A DNA stretch of 6,147 nt from CG2-30-40-21 sp043806395 (lineage in GTDB: Bacteria > UBA9089 > CG2-30-40-21). The stretch spans positions 1 to 6,147 of the forward strand of contig JAZDHC010000124.1 in assembly GCA_043806395.1 (NCBI GenBank), written 5' to 3'. Made by a program: the position numbers and the translations under genes. Positions 1 to 6,032 of this stretch are shown in pieces. Within the stretch, counting starts at the first letter, position 1; the number at the start of each line of letters is the position of its first letter. The notes beneath the pieces were generated by a model. The model made no database searches and had not been told where the DNA came from. It saw only the letters and a program-made list of their open reading frames with translations.

Positions 1-31
1 ATACAAAGAAAGACAACAAATAAAAAAATCT

Positions 32-115
32 GGGATGGTTCACTTTTGTTTGAAAGCTTGCGAATAAAAGGATAAGATAGCTTTCATAGGAAAATGGACG
101 ATTATGAACCGTCCC
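32..115. mobile_element. 84-bp MITE-like hairpin element with 8-bp direct repeats
   Basis: The ends are an 11-bp inverted repeat, GGGATGGTTCA at 32-42 and TGAACCGTCCC at 105-115, matching at 10 of 11 positions. The 8-bp direct repeat AAAAATCT abuts both ends exactly (24-31 and 116-123), as a target-site duplication would. Inside is a second perfect inverted repeat, TGAAAGCT (51-58) and AGCTTTCA (79-86), so the whole element can fold into a long interrupted hairpin. It has no coding capacity. This is the form of a non-autonomous MITE mobilised in trans by a DDE transposase; the transposase family cannot be named. Read on the minus strand, the outer stem is followed by a run of seven T (complement of 22-28), so it could also help end nadK transcription. 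The A-rich direct repeat could partly be chance. Confidence 0.5.
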
Positions 116-123
116 AAAAATCT

Positions 124-170
124 TAATCTGCGTAATCTGCGGATAATCTTAGTCTGATTCTGTGGATTCT
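124..170. repeat. Short tandem repeat (TAATCTGCG x2) with degenerate continuation
   Basis: TAATCTGCG occurs twice in perfect tandem (124-132 and 133-141). It is followed by GATAATCT and a looser copy, GATTCTGTGGATTCT (156-170). Similar 'AATCTGCG' intergenic runs occur in other repeat-rich bacterial genomes, from memory and not checked. It begins right beside the direct repeat flanking the 84-bp element, so the two may sit in a repeat hot spot. No function is evident. Confidence 0.4.
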
Positions 171-289
171 TTTATCTTTATGCCTCTATGGTGGTAGTTA
201 CCAAATAGAAAGCAATCATGTTCTTTTCCTGGCTTTATTGGACATAAACAACATTGTTTGTTTTCCTTGTCAATCCATAATCCCCCCAC
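149..289 (-). CDS. Possible small Cys-rich protein downstream of nadK (doubtful)
   Basis: An open frame of 46 codons runs from a GTG at 289 to a TAA at 149-151, overlapping the last 20 bases of nadK. The product would carry a Cys/His cluster: CCLC at residues 13-16, H24, C26 and a His pair at 33-34, within CPIKPGKEHDC and GNYHHRG. That clustering could suggest metal binding, and the overlap would allow translational coupling to nadK. Against it, there is no ATG in frame, the GTG has no good Shine-Dalgarno site, and the last codons run into the repeat at 124-170, so the frame may be a remnant or simply open by chance. I do not recognise the family and assign no function. Confidence 0.22.
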   Translation of the reverse strand: MGGLWIDKENKQCCLCPIKPGKEHDCFLFGNYHHRGIKIKESTESD

Positions 290-1130
290 CCCATTTTAGC
301 TTATTTCTCAGCACCTCATAAAAACCACATTGCTGTGGTTTGATAAGACATGTCTCTTCTGCTGCCCTTTCTATTTCAATCCTATCAGCAAATTCCAGCG
401 AATAGGTCTGTTGGCCATCAATAGTTAATATAGACTGACCTGATGAAATTACCTCAACGGTTATCTTAGAGTTTTCAGGAATAATCATGGGTCTGGCTGT
501 CAGGGTATGGGGACAGACAGGGGTAAGCATCAATACCTTCATCCGTGGCACAACAATAGCACCGCCAGCAGCTAAGGAATAACCCGTTGAACCGGTTGGG
601 GTTGAGATAATAAGCCCATCAGCACGATATGTAGTCAAATATTCAGCATCAATAAAAACCTTAAGATTAATCATTCGTGCTATCTCGCTCTCAGCAACAA
701 CTGCCTCATTTAATGCCTTGAATGTGGCAAGGGTAGATGTCTGCCTTATTATCTTTATGCTTAACATCATCCGTTTTTCAATCTGATAATGTCCCTGCAA
801 GATATTTGTCAGAGTAGAATACAACTCCTCTTCCGTAACCTCTGTAAGAAAACCAAGGCTGCCAAGGTTTATGCCCAGGATTGGTATGCTTTTCCCCTCA
901 ATCATCCGTACTGTATGAAGCATCGTACCGTCGCCACCCATGGCAAGAATCAGGTCAACCCCTTGCATTTCTATCGAATCAACACCCAATTTTTCATATT
1001 CCATAGCAACAGCAGCTTTCATATCCATGACTACGAGATGATCTCCATTTTTTGTCAGGAATGAAATAACCTCTCTGGCTACTCTGAAGGCATCGGGTCT
1101 TTTGATATTAACAATTAAGCCAATTTTCAT
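270..1130 (-). CDS. nadK: NAD kinase (ATP/polyphosphate-dependent NAD phosphorylation)
   Basis: This cytoplasmic enzyme phosphorylates the 2'-hydroxyl of NAD to give NADP, the only route to NADP in most bacteria. The 286-residue product has the family signatures in order: GGDGT at residues 65-69 with the catalytic Asp67, the glycine-rich LGINLGSLGFLTE at 85-97, the Asn-Glu pair at 141-142, DGLIISTPTGSTGYSLAAGG at 171-190, which shapes the NAD site, LTPVCPHTLTARP at 202-214, and IDGQ at 237-240. It ends in the usual FYEVLRNKLKWG. Length is typical and the gene looks intact. The ATG follows a perfect AGGAGG nine bases upstream. It is transcribed alone, away from the pilus ATPase genes, from a near-consensus promoter. 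The usual neighbours in other bacteria, such as recN or tlyA, are not in view. Confidence 0.97.
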   Translation of the reverse strand: MKIGLIVNIKRPDAFRVAREVISFLTKNGDHLVVMDMKAAVAMEYEKLGVDSIEMQGVDLILAMGGDGTMLHTVRMIEGKSIPILGINLGSLGFLTEVTEEELYSTLTNILQGHYQIEKRMMLSIKIIRQTSTLATFKALNEAVVAESEIARMINLKVFIDAEYLTTYRADGLIISTPTGSTGYSLAAGGAIVVPRMKVLMLTPVCPHTLTARPMIIPENSKITVEVISSGQSILTIDGQQTYSLEFADRIEIERAAEETCLIKPQQCGFYEVLRNKLKWGGGIMD

Positions 1131-1139
1131 TCGAAAAAT

Positions 1140-1145
1140 CCTCCT
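1140..1145 (-). promoter_or_regulatory. Ribosome binding site of nadK
   Basis: On the minus strand this reads AGGAGG, a perfect anti-16S match, nine bases before the ATG at 1130. It fixes the start of nadK. Confidence 0.85.
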
Positions 1146-1210
1146 GTCGTTGGATAATCTTGGAATTATTCAGTAAAATAAATTTATCACGAAGAAAAGT
1201 AGACTTGTTT

Positions 1211-1239
1211 ACTATAGCATATTTTAATTATCCTGTCAA
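1211..1239 (-). promoter_or_regulatory. Sigma-70 promoter for nadK
   Basis: On the minus strand, a consensus -35 TTGACA (1234-1239) and a -10 TATAGT (1211-1216) are separated by exactly 17 bp. TGC just before the -10 gives an extended -10. Transcription would start near 1204, leaving a leader of about 74 nt. The leader shows no clear riboswitch or strong hairpin by eye. Confidence 0.75.
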
Positions 1240-1272
1240 TATATTTAACGATTACAATAATTGATATTTTAT

Positions 1273-1301
1273 TTGACTTATTCCCTGAATTGGTGTATAA
1301 T
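1273..1301 (+). promoter_or_regulatory. Sigma-70 promoter for the PH/GRAM-like gene and probably the ATPase operon
   Basis: -35 TTGACT (1273-1278) and a perfect -10 TATAAT (1296-1301) have a 17-bp spacer. The start would be near 1308, about 32 nt before the ATG at 1340. It is back to back with the nadK promoter, with the two -35 boxes 33 bp apart, so a protein bound between them (1240-1272, very AT-rich) could affect both. I see no clear operator palindrome or Pho-box direct repeats there. Confidence 0.75.
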
Positions 1302-1321
1302 ATAGTTTAGAAATGAAGTGG

Positions 1322-1332
1322 AAGGGGTGATC
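1322..1332 (+). promoter_or_regulatory. Ribosome binding site of the PH/GRAM-like gene
   Basis: AAGGGGTGATC matches the extended Shine-Dalgarno sequence AAGGAGGTGATC apart from one missing base. It ends seven bases before the ATG at 1340 and supports that start. Confidence 0.65.
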
Positions 1333-1339
1333 TGTAATC

Positions 1340-1729
1340 ATGGAAGATATTATTCTAAAATGTATTGGTGCGGTATATCTGGGTGTTGAAAAGGAAGGGG
1401 ATACATGGCTTGGCAGGTTGGCTGGAGAGCTTACTATTTGTGGCGAGGGGAATCTACGATTTACTAATAAAGGTATTTATTTTAATAGATGGCTTCCACC
1501 AAAAGAATTTTTTATTCCTTTAGAGTGCATTACCAAAGTAGAATTGGGAATGACACATCTATTGAAACCCATCTTCCCTGGAAGGGTATTGAGAATATTC
1601 TATTCTGAGAATAGGGGAGAGAGGCTGATATTTGGGGTATGGATGGGTACTCGCGAGGGACAAAAATGGAAGGAAAAAATTGAAAGGATATTAAATACAA
1701 CAAATTCAACGAAACTATCCACCTGCTGA
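1340..1729 (+). CDS. Small hypothetical protein with a PH/GRAM-like fold
   Basis: The 129-residue product has no signal peptide or membrane segment, so it is probably cytosolic. Residues about 25-118 read like a bacterial PH/GRAM domain: alternating strands GELTIC, NLRFTNKGIYFNR, EFFIPLECITKVELG, RVLRIFYSE and RLIFGVWMG, closed by an amphipathic helix (about 105-118, REGQKWKEKIERIL). Such domains usually bind lipids or proteins; the role here is unknown and the fold call rests on pattern alone. The start is set by a strong Shine-Dalgarno site and promoter. The polar tail after residue 118 (NTTNSTKLSTC) looks unrelated to the domain. Its last codons run into the palindrome at 1733-1753, so the original 3' end may have been altered. 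It lies 48 bp before the ATPase gene and is probably co-transcribed with it. Confidence 0.7.
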   Translation: MEDIILKCIGAVYLGVEKEGDTWLGRLAGELTICGEGNLRFTNKGIYFNRWLPPKEFFIPLECITKVELGMTHLLKPIFPGRVLRIFYSENRGERLIFGVWMGTREGQKWKEKIERILNTTNSTKLSTC

Positions 1730-1732
1730 TAA

Positions 1733-1753
1733 GGGCAGGTTTAGAACCTGCCC
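1733..1753 (+). repeat. 9-bp-stem palindrome between the PH/GRAM-like and ATPase genes
   Basis: GGGCAGGTT (1733-1741) pairs perfectly with AACCTGCCC (1745-1753) across a 3-base loop. No T-run follows, so it is not a standard intrinsic terminator, and the next gene's ribosome site starts only 10 bases later. ACCTGC at 1721-1726 and ACCTG at 1771-1775 could also pair with GCAGGT (1735-1740), giving competing structures around the stop codon and the next start. It may be a dispersed palindromic repeat, an mRNA stabiliser or a weak attenuator. Confidence 0.6.
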
Positions 1754-1777
1754 CGACTGAATAAGGAAACACCTGAC

Positions 1778-3466
1778 ATGGGAAAATTTTCTCACATAAA
1801 ACTTACTGATGTTTTGATTGAAGAAGGGCTCATTACTACAACTCAGATTGAAGAACTTATTCAAAAGGAAAAGGATAAGTCAGCTGGGTTAGAGGAAATG
1901 ATTGTCAAGTCTGAATTAATAGATAAAAGTACTCTTATGTCCAGAAAGGCTGAGCTAATCCACACACGATTCGTAGATGTCTCTTCCTATCCTGGATATG
2001 AAGAGTTTGTTCACCTGCTTCCAGAGGCTACATGTCGAAAATATAGTCTTATATGTATCAATAAGACAGAGAATAAGCTTTCTTTGGTAATGACCAATCC
2101 TTCAGATGTTTCTTCCATAGATGATATAAGACTTGTCTCTGGTTACGAGATAGAGCCTTTGCTTGGTTATGAACCTGATATTAAATTTGCATTGAATCAG
2201 GTCTTTGGTGACCAGGCTTTTCAGAATATTGTGGATGTAGCTTCTAAATCAAGTCTACTTCTGGAAGGAAAAAAAAAGGAAAAAAATGAGGTTGTTGTCA
2301 TTGATACCCCGCTTATTCAATTGGTTGATGGGATAATTATTCAGGCTATAGAAAAAAAAGCCAGTGACATCCATATTGAGGCATTTGAAAATAACCTGAA
2401 GGTAAGGTATCGTATTGATGGGATTCTGCGGGATATAATGACTCTTTCAAAGGAGTTGCGAGCATCGATCATTTCCAGAATTAAGATTATGTCCGGGCTG
2501 AATATTACTGAAAAAAGACTCCCCCAGGATGGAAGAATTCAAATGAATCTTAAGGGCAAGGCTATTGATCTACGAATCTCCATCCTGCCGACCATTGCCG
2601 GGGAGGGAGTAGTTATTCGTATTTTAGATAGGGCAAACATTTCTCTGAAACTTGAGGATATTGGTTTAATCCCGGTTATGTCAGAAATTTTCAAGGCAAC
2701 TGTTTTTCAACCAAATGGAATGATTATGGTGACAGGACCCACGGGTAGTGGAAAAACTACTACCTTATATGCTGTGCTCAACACATTAAATTCTCCAACA
2801 AAAAAAATACTTACCATTGAAGACCCAGTAGAATATTATCTTTATGGAATTAATCAGGTACAAGTTAAGCCCAGCATTGGATTTACCTTTGCCACAGGAT
2901 TAAGGACTTTTTTTCGTCAGGATCCAGATATCATTATGGTTGGTGAAGTCCGTGATTTTGAAACTGCTCAAACAGCTGTTGAGGCTGCCCTGACCGGACA
3001 CCTTGTGTTGAGTACCCTGCATACCAATGATGCTATAGGCACAGTTGTCAGACTTATGGATATGGGTATAAAACCATTCCTTATTGCTTCTACCTTGCGT
3101 TGTGTTTTAGCTCAACGATTGGTTAGAGTCAATTGCCCCAACTGTAAAGAGCCAATCCAACCAGCCAGTAATCTATTAAGGTTTATGGATAAACTGTCTA
3201 TCCCTATCCCTGATAATATTCAGCTATTCAAGGGTAATGGATGCAATGTTTGCAATAGGACTGGTTATAAGGGGAGAATTGGTGTATTTGAACTTCTGGT
3301 TATGTCTGCAGAGCTTGAAGAAGGGATTGTAGATAAAACCAGCAGCCTCCATTTGCTGGAAATAGCAAAAAAAGAGGGCTTAAAAACACTACTTGAAGAT
3401 GGGATAGAAAAGGTACTCCATGGATTGACTACCGTAGAAGAGATCTTCCGCGTGGTGCATACATAG
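1778..3466 (+). CDS. GspE/PulE/PilB-family type IV pilus / type II secretion assembly ATPase
   Basis: This is the hexameric cytoplasmic motor that powers pilin or pseudopilin extrusion at the inner membrane. The 562 residues show an N-terminal T2SSE_N/MshEN-type domain (about 8-145, from LTDVLIEEGLIT to IKFALNQVFG), a Lys-rich linker (165-169), the N2 domain (SDIHIEAFENNLKVRYRIDG, 196-215) and the C-terminal ATPase. Motifs are intact: Walker A GPTGSGKTT (320-328), Asp box TIEDPVEY (346-353), Walker B IIMVGEVRD (385-393), His box LHTNDA (414-419), and the zinc tetracysteine C453, C456, C489, C492. GINQVQVKPSIGFTFATGLR favours PilB, while PFLIAS..LAQRLVR is shared with GspE. Length fits PilB better (GspE is usually about 500), so no symbol is given. 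AAGGA (1763-1767) lies 10 bases before the ATG. No pilT, pilC or pilin gene is in view, so it may be an orphan or separated ATPase. Confidence 0.95.
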   Translation: MGKFSHIKLTDVLIEEGLITTTQIEELIQKEKDKSAGLEEMIVKSELIDKSTLMSRKAELIHTRFVDVSSYPGYEEFVHLLPEATCRKYSLICINKTENKLSLVMTNPSDVSSIDDIRLVSGYEIEPLLGYEPDIKFALNQVFGDQAFQNIVDVASKSSLLLEGKKKEKNEVVVIDTPLIQLVDGIIIQAIEKKASDIHIEAFENNLKVRYRIDGILRDIMTLSKELRASIISRIKIMSGLNITEKRLPQDGRIQMNLKGKAIDLRISILPTIAGEGVVIRILDRANISLKLEDIGLIPVMSEIFKATVFQPNGMIMVTGPTGSGKTTTLYAVLNTLNSPTKKILTIEDPVEYYLYGINQVQVKPSIGFTFATGLRTFFRQDPDIIMVGEVRDFETAQTAVEAALTGHLVLSTLHTNDAIGTVVRLMDMGIKPFLIASTLRCVLAQRLVRVNCPNCKEPIQPASNLLRFMDKLSIPIPDNIQLFKGNGCNVCNRTGYKGRIGVFELLVMSAELEEGIVDKTSSLHLLEIAKKEGLKTLLEDGIEKVLHGLTTVEEIFRVVHT

Positions 3467-3503
3467 CTCTCGACAACCCTCAAGTGTCACATAGAGACGA
3501 GAC

Positions 3504-3508
3504 AGGAG
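3504..3508 (+). promoter_or_regulatory. Ribosome binding site that fixes the response regulator start
   Basis: AGGAG lies 10 bases before the ATG at 3519. No other ATG, GTG or TTG fits between here and the first receiver strand. This supports translation of the unusual 12-residue N-terminal extension rather than a later start. Confidence 0.65.
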
Positions 3509-3518
3509 ATTAGAAAAA

Positions 3519-4232
3519 ATGCCGGAATTATCTGAGGTAGAAACCGCTATCACCAAGAAATTAATAGCTGTGGTGGATGATGAACAGGATATTCTTGAAC
3601 TTGTCTCATTCCATCTTGTTAAAGCAGGACATAATACCAAAGAATTCTCTGATGCAAAAGATTTTCTCAAAGGTATAGAGAAACAACTCCCACAACTAAT
3701 CATACTTGACATCATGTTGCCTGATATGGATGGCTATGACTTATGTAAGTATTTGAAATCACAGAATAAATTATCAAGTATCCCGATTATCATGCTTACA
3801 GCAAAGAGTGAAGAAGTAGATAAGATTTTAGGACTGGAATTAGGTGCAGATGACTATGTAACAAAGCCTTTTTCACCAAGAGAGCTTGTCACCAGAGTAA
3901 AAGTAGTTTTAAGAAGACAGGAACCAAGGAATGAAACAAAAATCATAAAAATAGGCAATATACTCTCAATTGATTTAGATAAATATGAGGTTTTTGTTGA
4001 GGGTAAAAAAATAAATTTAACGACAACAGAATTCAAGATTCTGGAAATCCTCTCCTCAAAAAAAGGATGGGTATATACCAGAGATAAATTATTAGACCGT
4101 CTCTGGGGAAATGAAAAGGCAGTTTTTGACAGAACAATAGATGTTCACATAAAAAATCTACGCGAAAAATTATGTAATGCAGGTAAATTCATTAAAAGCA
4201 TCAGAGGCATAGGATACAAGGCGGAAGAATGA
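3519..4232 (+). CDS. OmpR/PhoB-family DNA-binding response regulator
   Basis: This 237-residue cytoplasmic transcription factor should be phosphorylated by the kinase encoded just downstream. The receiver domain spans about 13-132: the acidic pair D20/D21 (VVDDEQ), phospho-acceptor D64 in IILDIMLPDMDG, switch T94 (IIMLTAKS), and K116 in ADDYVTKPFSPREL. A PhoB-type winged helix spans about 142-236, with the recognition helix in DRTIDVHIKNLREKL (204-218) and the closing RGIGYKAEE. Overall it is closest in pattern to PhoB/PhoP. Residues 1-11 are an odd extension, MPELSEVETAI, very like the Fpg/MutM N-terminus; receivers normally begin with a Met followed directly by a KKxLxVDDE-like strand. It lies 52 bp after the ATPase gene with no terminator between them and overlaps the kinase gene by 4 bp (ATGA), implying coupled translation. 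Target genes are unknown. Confidence 0.95.
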   Translation: MPELSEVETAITKKLIAVVDDEQDILELVSFHLVKAGHNTKEFSDAKDFLKGIEKQLPQLIILDIMLPDMDGYDLCKYLKSQNKLSSIPIIMLTAKSEEVDKILGLELGADDYVTKPFSPRELVTRVKVVLRRQEPRNETKIIKIGNILSIDLDKYEVFVEGKKINLTTTEFKILEILSSKKGWVYTRDKLLDRLWGNEKAVFDRTIDVHIKNLREKLCNAGKFIKSIRGIGYKAEE

Positions 4233-5704
4233 GAATCTCTCGATTTTATAAAATATTTGGCGGGTATTTTATTATAATTATTGCCTTATCATCTTCAATT
4301 ATCTTCTTCTCGTTTAACACCATAAAAGACCACTACATGAATTCATTGACTGATAATCTTAAAAATCTGGGGATAGCCTTAAAAACAAAATCCCTGGTAT
4401 ATCCTTTTTTAGAAAAAAGAGAATATCAAGGTATGGGAGTTCTTGTTAAGAAGACAGGAAAAGAAACAAAAACCAGAATAACGATAATATGCCCTGATGG
4501 TGTGGTTCTGGCTGATTCAGAAAACGACCCCAAATTAATAGAGAATCAAAAAAATAAACCAGAAATAATAGGTGCTATTAAAAATGGATTCGGGCGATCT
4601 GTCAGGTACAGTATTGTATCAAAAAAAAATATGCTGTTTGTTGCTTTGCCTGTAATCAGAGAAGATAACAGGGAATTGGTAGGGATATTGCGAGTAAGTT
4701 TATTTTTAAGAGATATAGATATATTGTTTGCAAAATTACAAATTAAAATTTTACGAATATCTATAGTGATAATAATACTTTCCCTGCTGGGTGCACTGCT
4801 TTTTTCTCGAAATTTATTAAAACCAATTCAAAGGTTAAAAATAGCATCTCAGAAGGTAACCGGCGGAGATTTTAATGTCAGGGTTATTCTAAAAAGCAAT
4901 GATGAATTAAAAGATTTAGCCGAAAGCTTTAATCGTATGACTGAACAAATGAAAGAAACATTTGAAAAACTTTCTCAGCAAAACGAAGAATTAAGGAATG
5001 CAGAAAGAATAAAAAGAGATTTTGTCACAAATGTATCGCATGAATTGCGAACCCCTCTCACGGCAATTAAGGGATTTGCTGAAACCCTTGAAGATGAAGT
5101 AGACCCAAAGAGTCGGCGGCATGTAGATATAATAAGGGTTCACACAGATAGACTGATAACTATCGTTCAGGATTTACTTGTATTATCAGAACTTGAAGGG
5201 AAAGAGTCTAATCTGGAATTTGAGGATGTAAATATAGTAGAACTACTTGAGAATGTTACAAATTTATTCACAGAAAAAATAATAGAAAAGAGATTGGAAT
5301 TAAAATTTGTAATAGATGAGAATATTCCTCATCTGAGGGCTAATTCCTTCAAGCTGGAACAAATGCTTATTAATTTGATTGATAATGCTGTGAAATATAC
5401 CGAAAAAGGGGAAATAACAATATCAATAAAACAAATGCCAGGGGGACTACCTCAAAATGAATTTGTTGTTTTTGAGATAATGGATACGGGTATAGGCATA
5501 TCTGAAAAACATCTAATCCGTATTTTTGAAAGATTTTTTGTTGTAAATAGATCTCGTTCCAGAAAACTTGGTGGAACCGGTTTAGGTCTTTCTATTATAA
5601 AACATATTGTTCAACTGCATAATGGAAAAATAATCGTTGAAAGTACACCAGATACAGGCTCAAAATTTATTGTCATCTTGCCGATAAATCCTCATTTGAT
5701 CTAA
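4229..5704 (+). CDS. PhoR-type membrane sensor histidine kinase
   Basis: This 491-residue inner-membrane kinase is the partner of the preceding regulator. It has TM1 (about 12-30), an extracytoplasmic PAS/Cache-like sensor (about 31-170), TM2 (about 174-193), HAMP (about 194-247), a short coiled linker, HisKA with phospho-acceptor H271 in FVTNVSHELRTPLTAIKGF, and a HATPase_c domain with N box LIDNAVKYT (383-391), G1 DTGIGI (419-424), F box FERFF (433-437) and G2 GGTGLGLS (448-455). All catalytic motifs are intact. The sensor segment CPDGVVLADSENDPKLIENQKNKPEI resembles PhoR/PnpS-type sensors, but unlike B. subtilis PhoR no PAS domain separates HAMP from HisKA. The phosphate role is suggested only by this likeness; no pst genes are nearby. 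The ATG at 4229 overlaps the regulator's stop, with AAGG seven bases before it. Confidence 0.95.
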   Translation: MRISRFYKIFGGYFIIIIALSSSIIFFSFNTIKDHYMNSLTDNLKNLGIALKTKSLVYPFLEKREYQGMGVLVKKTGKETKTRITIICPDGVVLADSENDPKLIENQKNKPEIIGAIKNGFGRSVRYSIVSKKNMLFVALPVIREDNRELVGILRVSLFLRDIDILFAKLQIKILRISIVIIILSLLGALLFSRNLLKPIQRLKIASQKVTGGDFNVRVILKSNDELKDLAESFNRMTEQMKETFEKLSQQNEELRNAERIKRDFVTNVSHELRTPLTAIKGFAETLEDEVDPKSRRHVDIIRVHTDRLITIVQDLLVLSELEGKESNLEFEDVNIVELLENVTNLFTEKIIEKRLELKFVIDENIPHLRANSFKLEQMLINLIDNAVKYTEKGEITISIKQMPGGLPQNEFVVFEIMDTGIGISEKHLIRIFERFFVVNRSRSRKLGGTGLGLSIIKHIVQLHNGKIIVESTPDTGSKFIVILPINPHLI

Positions 5705-5801
5705 CAAAGACATCAATACATGATGACAAAAAACTGGTAATTGCTCAATAAAGTGTGGAATTTTCGCAAAGAGCCGGGCAAGGTGTAGTTCAAAAGGGAG
5801 A
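5705..5801. other. Intergenic spacer after the kinase gene, no gene seen
   Basis: This stretch follows the kinase stop codon. CATCA (5711-5715) and TGATG (5721-5725) could form a small 5-bp hairpin, but it is weak and has no T-run, so I do not call a terminator. The only ATG-led frame is a few codons long. No promoter or Pho box is visible. Confidence 0.5.
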
Positions 5802-5806
5802 TACAA

Positions 5807-5883
5807 CCCCCTAACCCCCTTTTCTAAGGGGGAATTCCATCCCCTAACCCCCTTTTCTAAGGGGGAATTCCATCCCCTAACCC
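5807..5883 (+). repeat. Left hairpin array: two identical 33-bp units plus a partial third
   Basis: Units at 5808-5840 and 5841-5873 are identical, followed by a 10-base start of a third unit (5874-5883, CCCCTAACCC). Each unit contains CCCCTAACCCCC, then a stem CCCCCTT/AAGGGGG with a TTCT loop (5815-5821 pairing with 5826-5832 in the first unit). Since 33 is a multiple of three, the minus strand stays open across the units, giving a meaningless open frame with no ATG start. Confidence 0.85.
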
Positions 5884-6032
5884 TCGCTATCGGGAGACAT
5901 TTGATACCTGATACCTGAATGTTTACCCTATTTGCCCCAAGATATTGAGAAATTACAAAAACTTGAACATTGAGGCATGGTTCAAATCAGGGTAACAAAT
6001 TGAGCAAGCAAGCAAGTATCTATGTTTCCCTA

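Noticed and set aside
789..1064. Plus-strand open frame opposite nadK
   Set aside because: It is antisense to a clear nadK gene with all family motifs, has no family likeness and no ribosome site.
2270..2286. A8 and A7 tracts in the ATPase linker as programmed slippage
   Set aside because: They encode a plausible Lys-rich linker in frame, similar A-runs occur elsewhere in these AT-rich genes (for example near 4621), and no useful alternative frame follows.
3425..3464. Possible promoter for the regulator and kinase (TTGACT at 3425-3430)
   Set aside because: No -10-like hexamer lies 16-18 bp downstream (CCGCGT at 17 bp), and the later ATACAT is too far away.
3467..3518. Pho-box operator ahead of the regulator
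   Set aside because: GTGTCAC is present once, but there are no 11-bp-spaced direct repeats of the Pho-box type.
3389..3715. Minus-strand open frame spanning the ATPase/regulator junction
   Set aside because: It is a low-complexity, Ser-rich shadow of the two plus-strand genes, and its sense strand encodes essential motifs of both.
5710..5989. Long minus-strand open frame across the left repeat array
   Set aside because: It has no ATG start, stays open only because the 33-bp units are a multiple of three, and encodes a repeated SPLEKGVRG-type stretch from the hairpin repeat. It is a repeat artefact.
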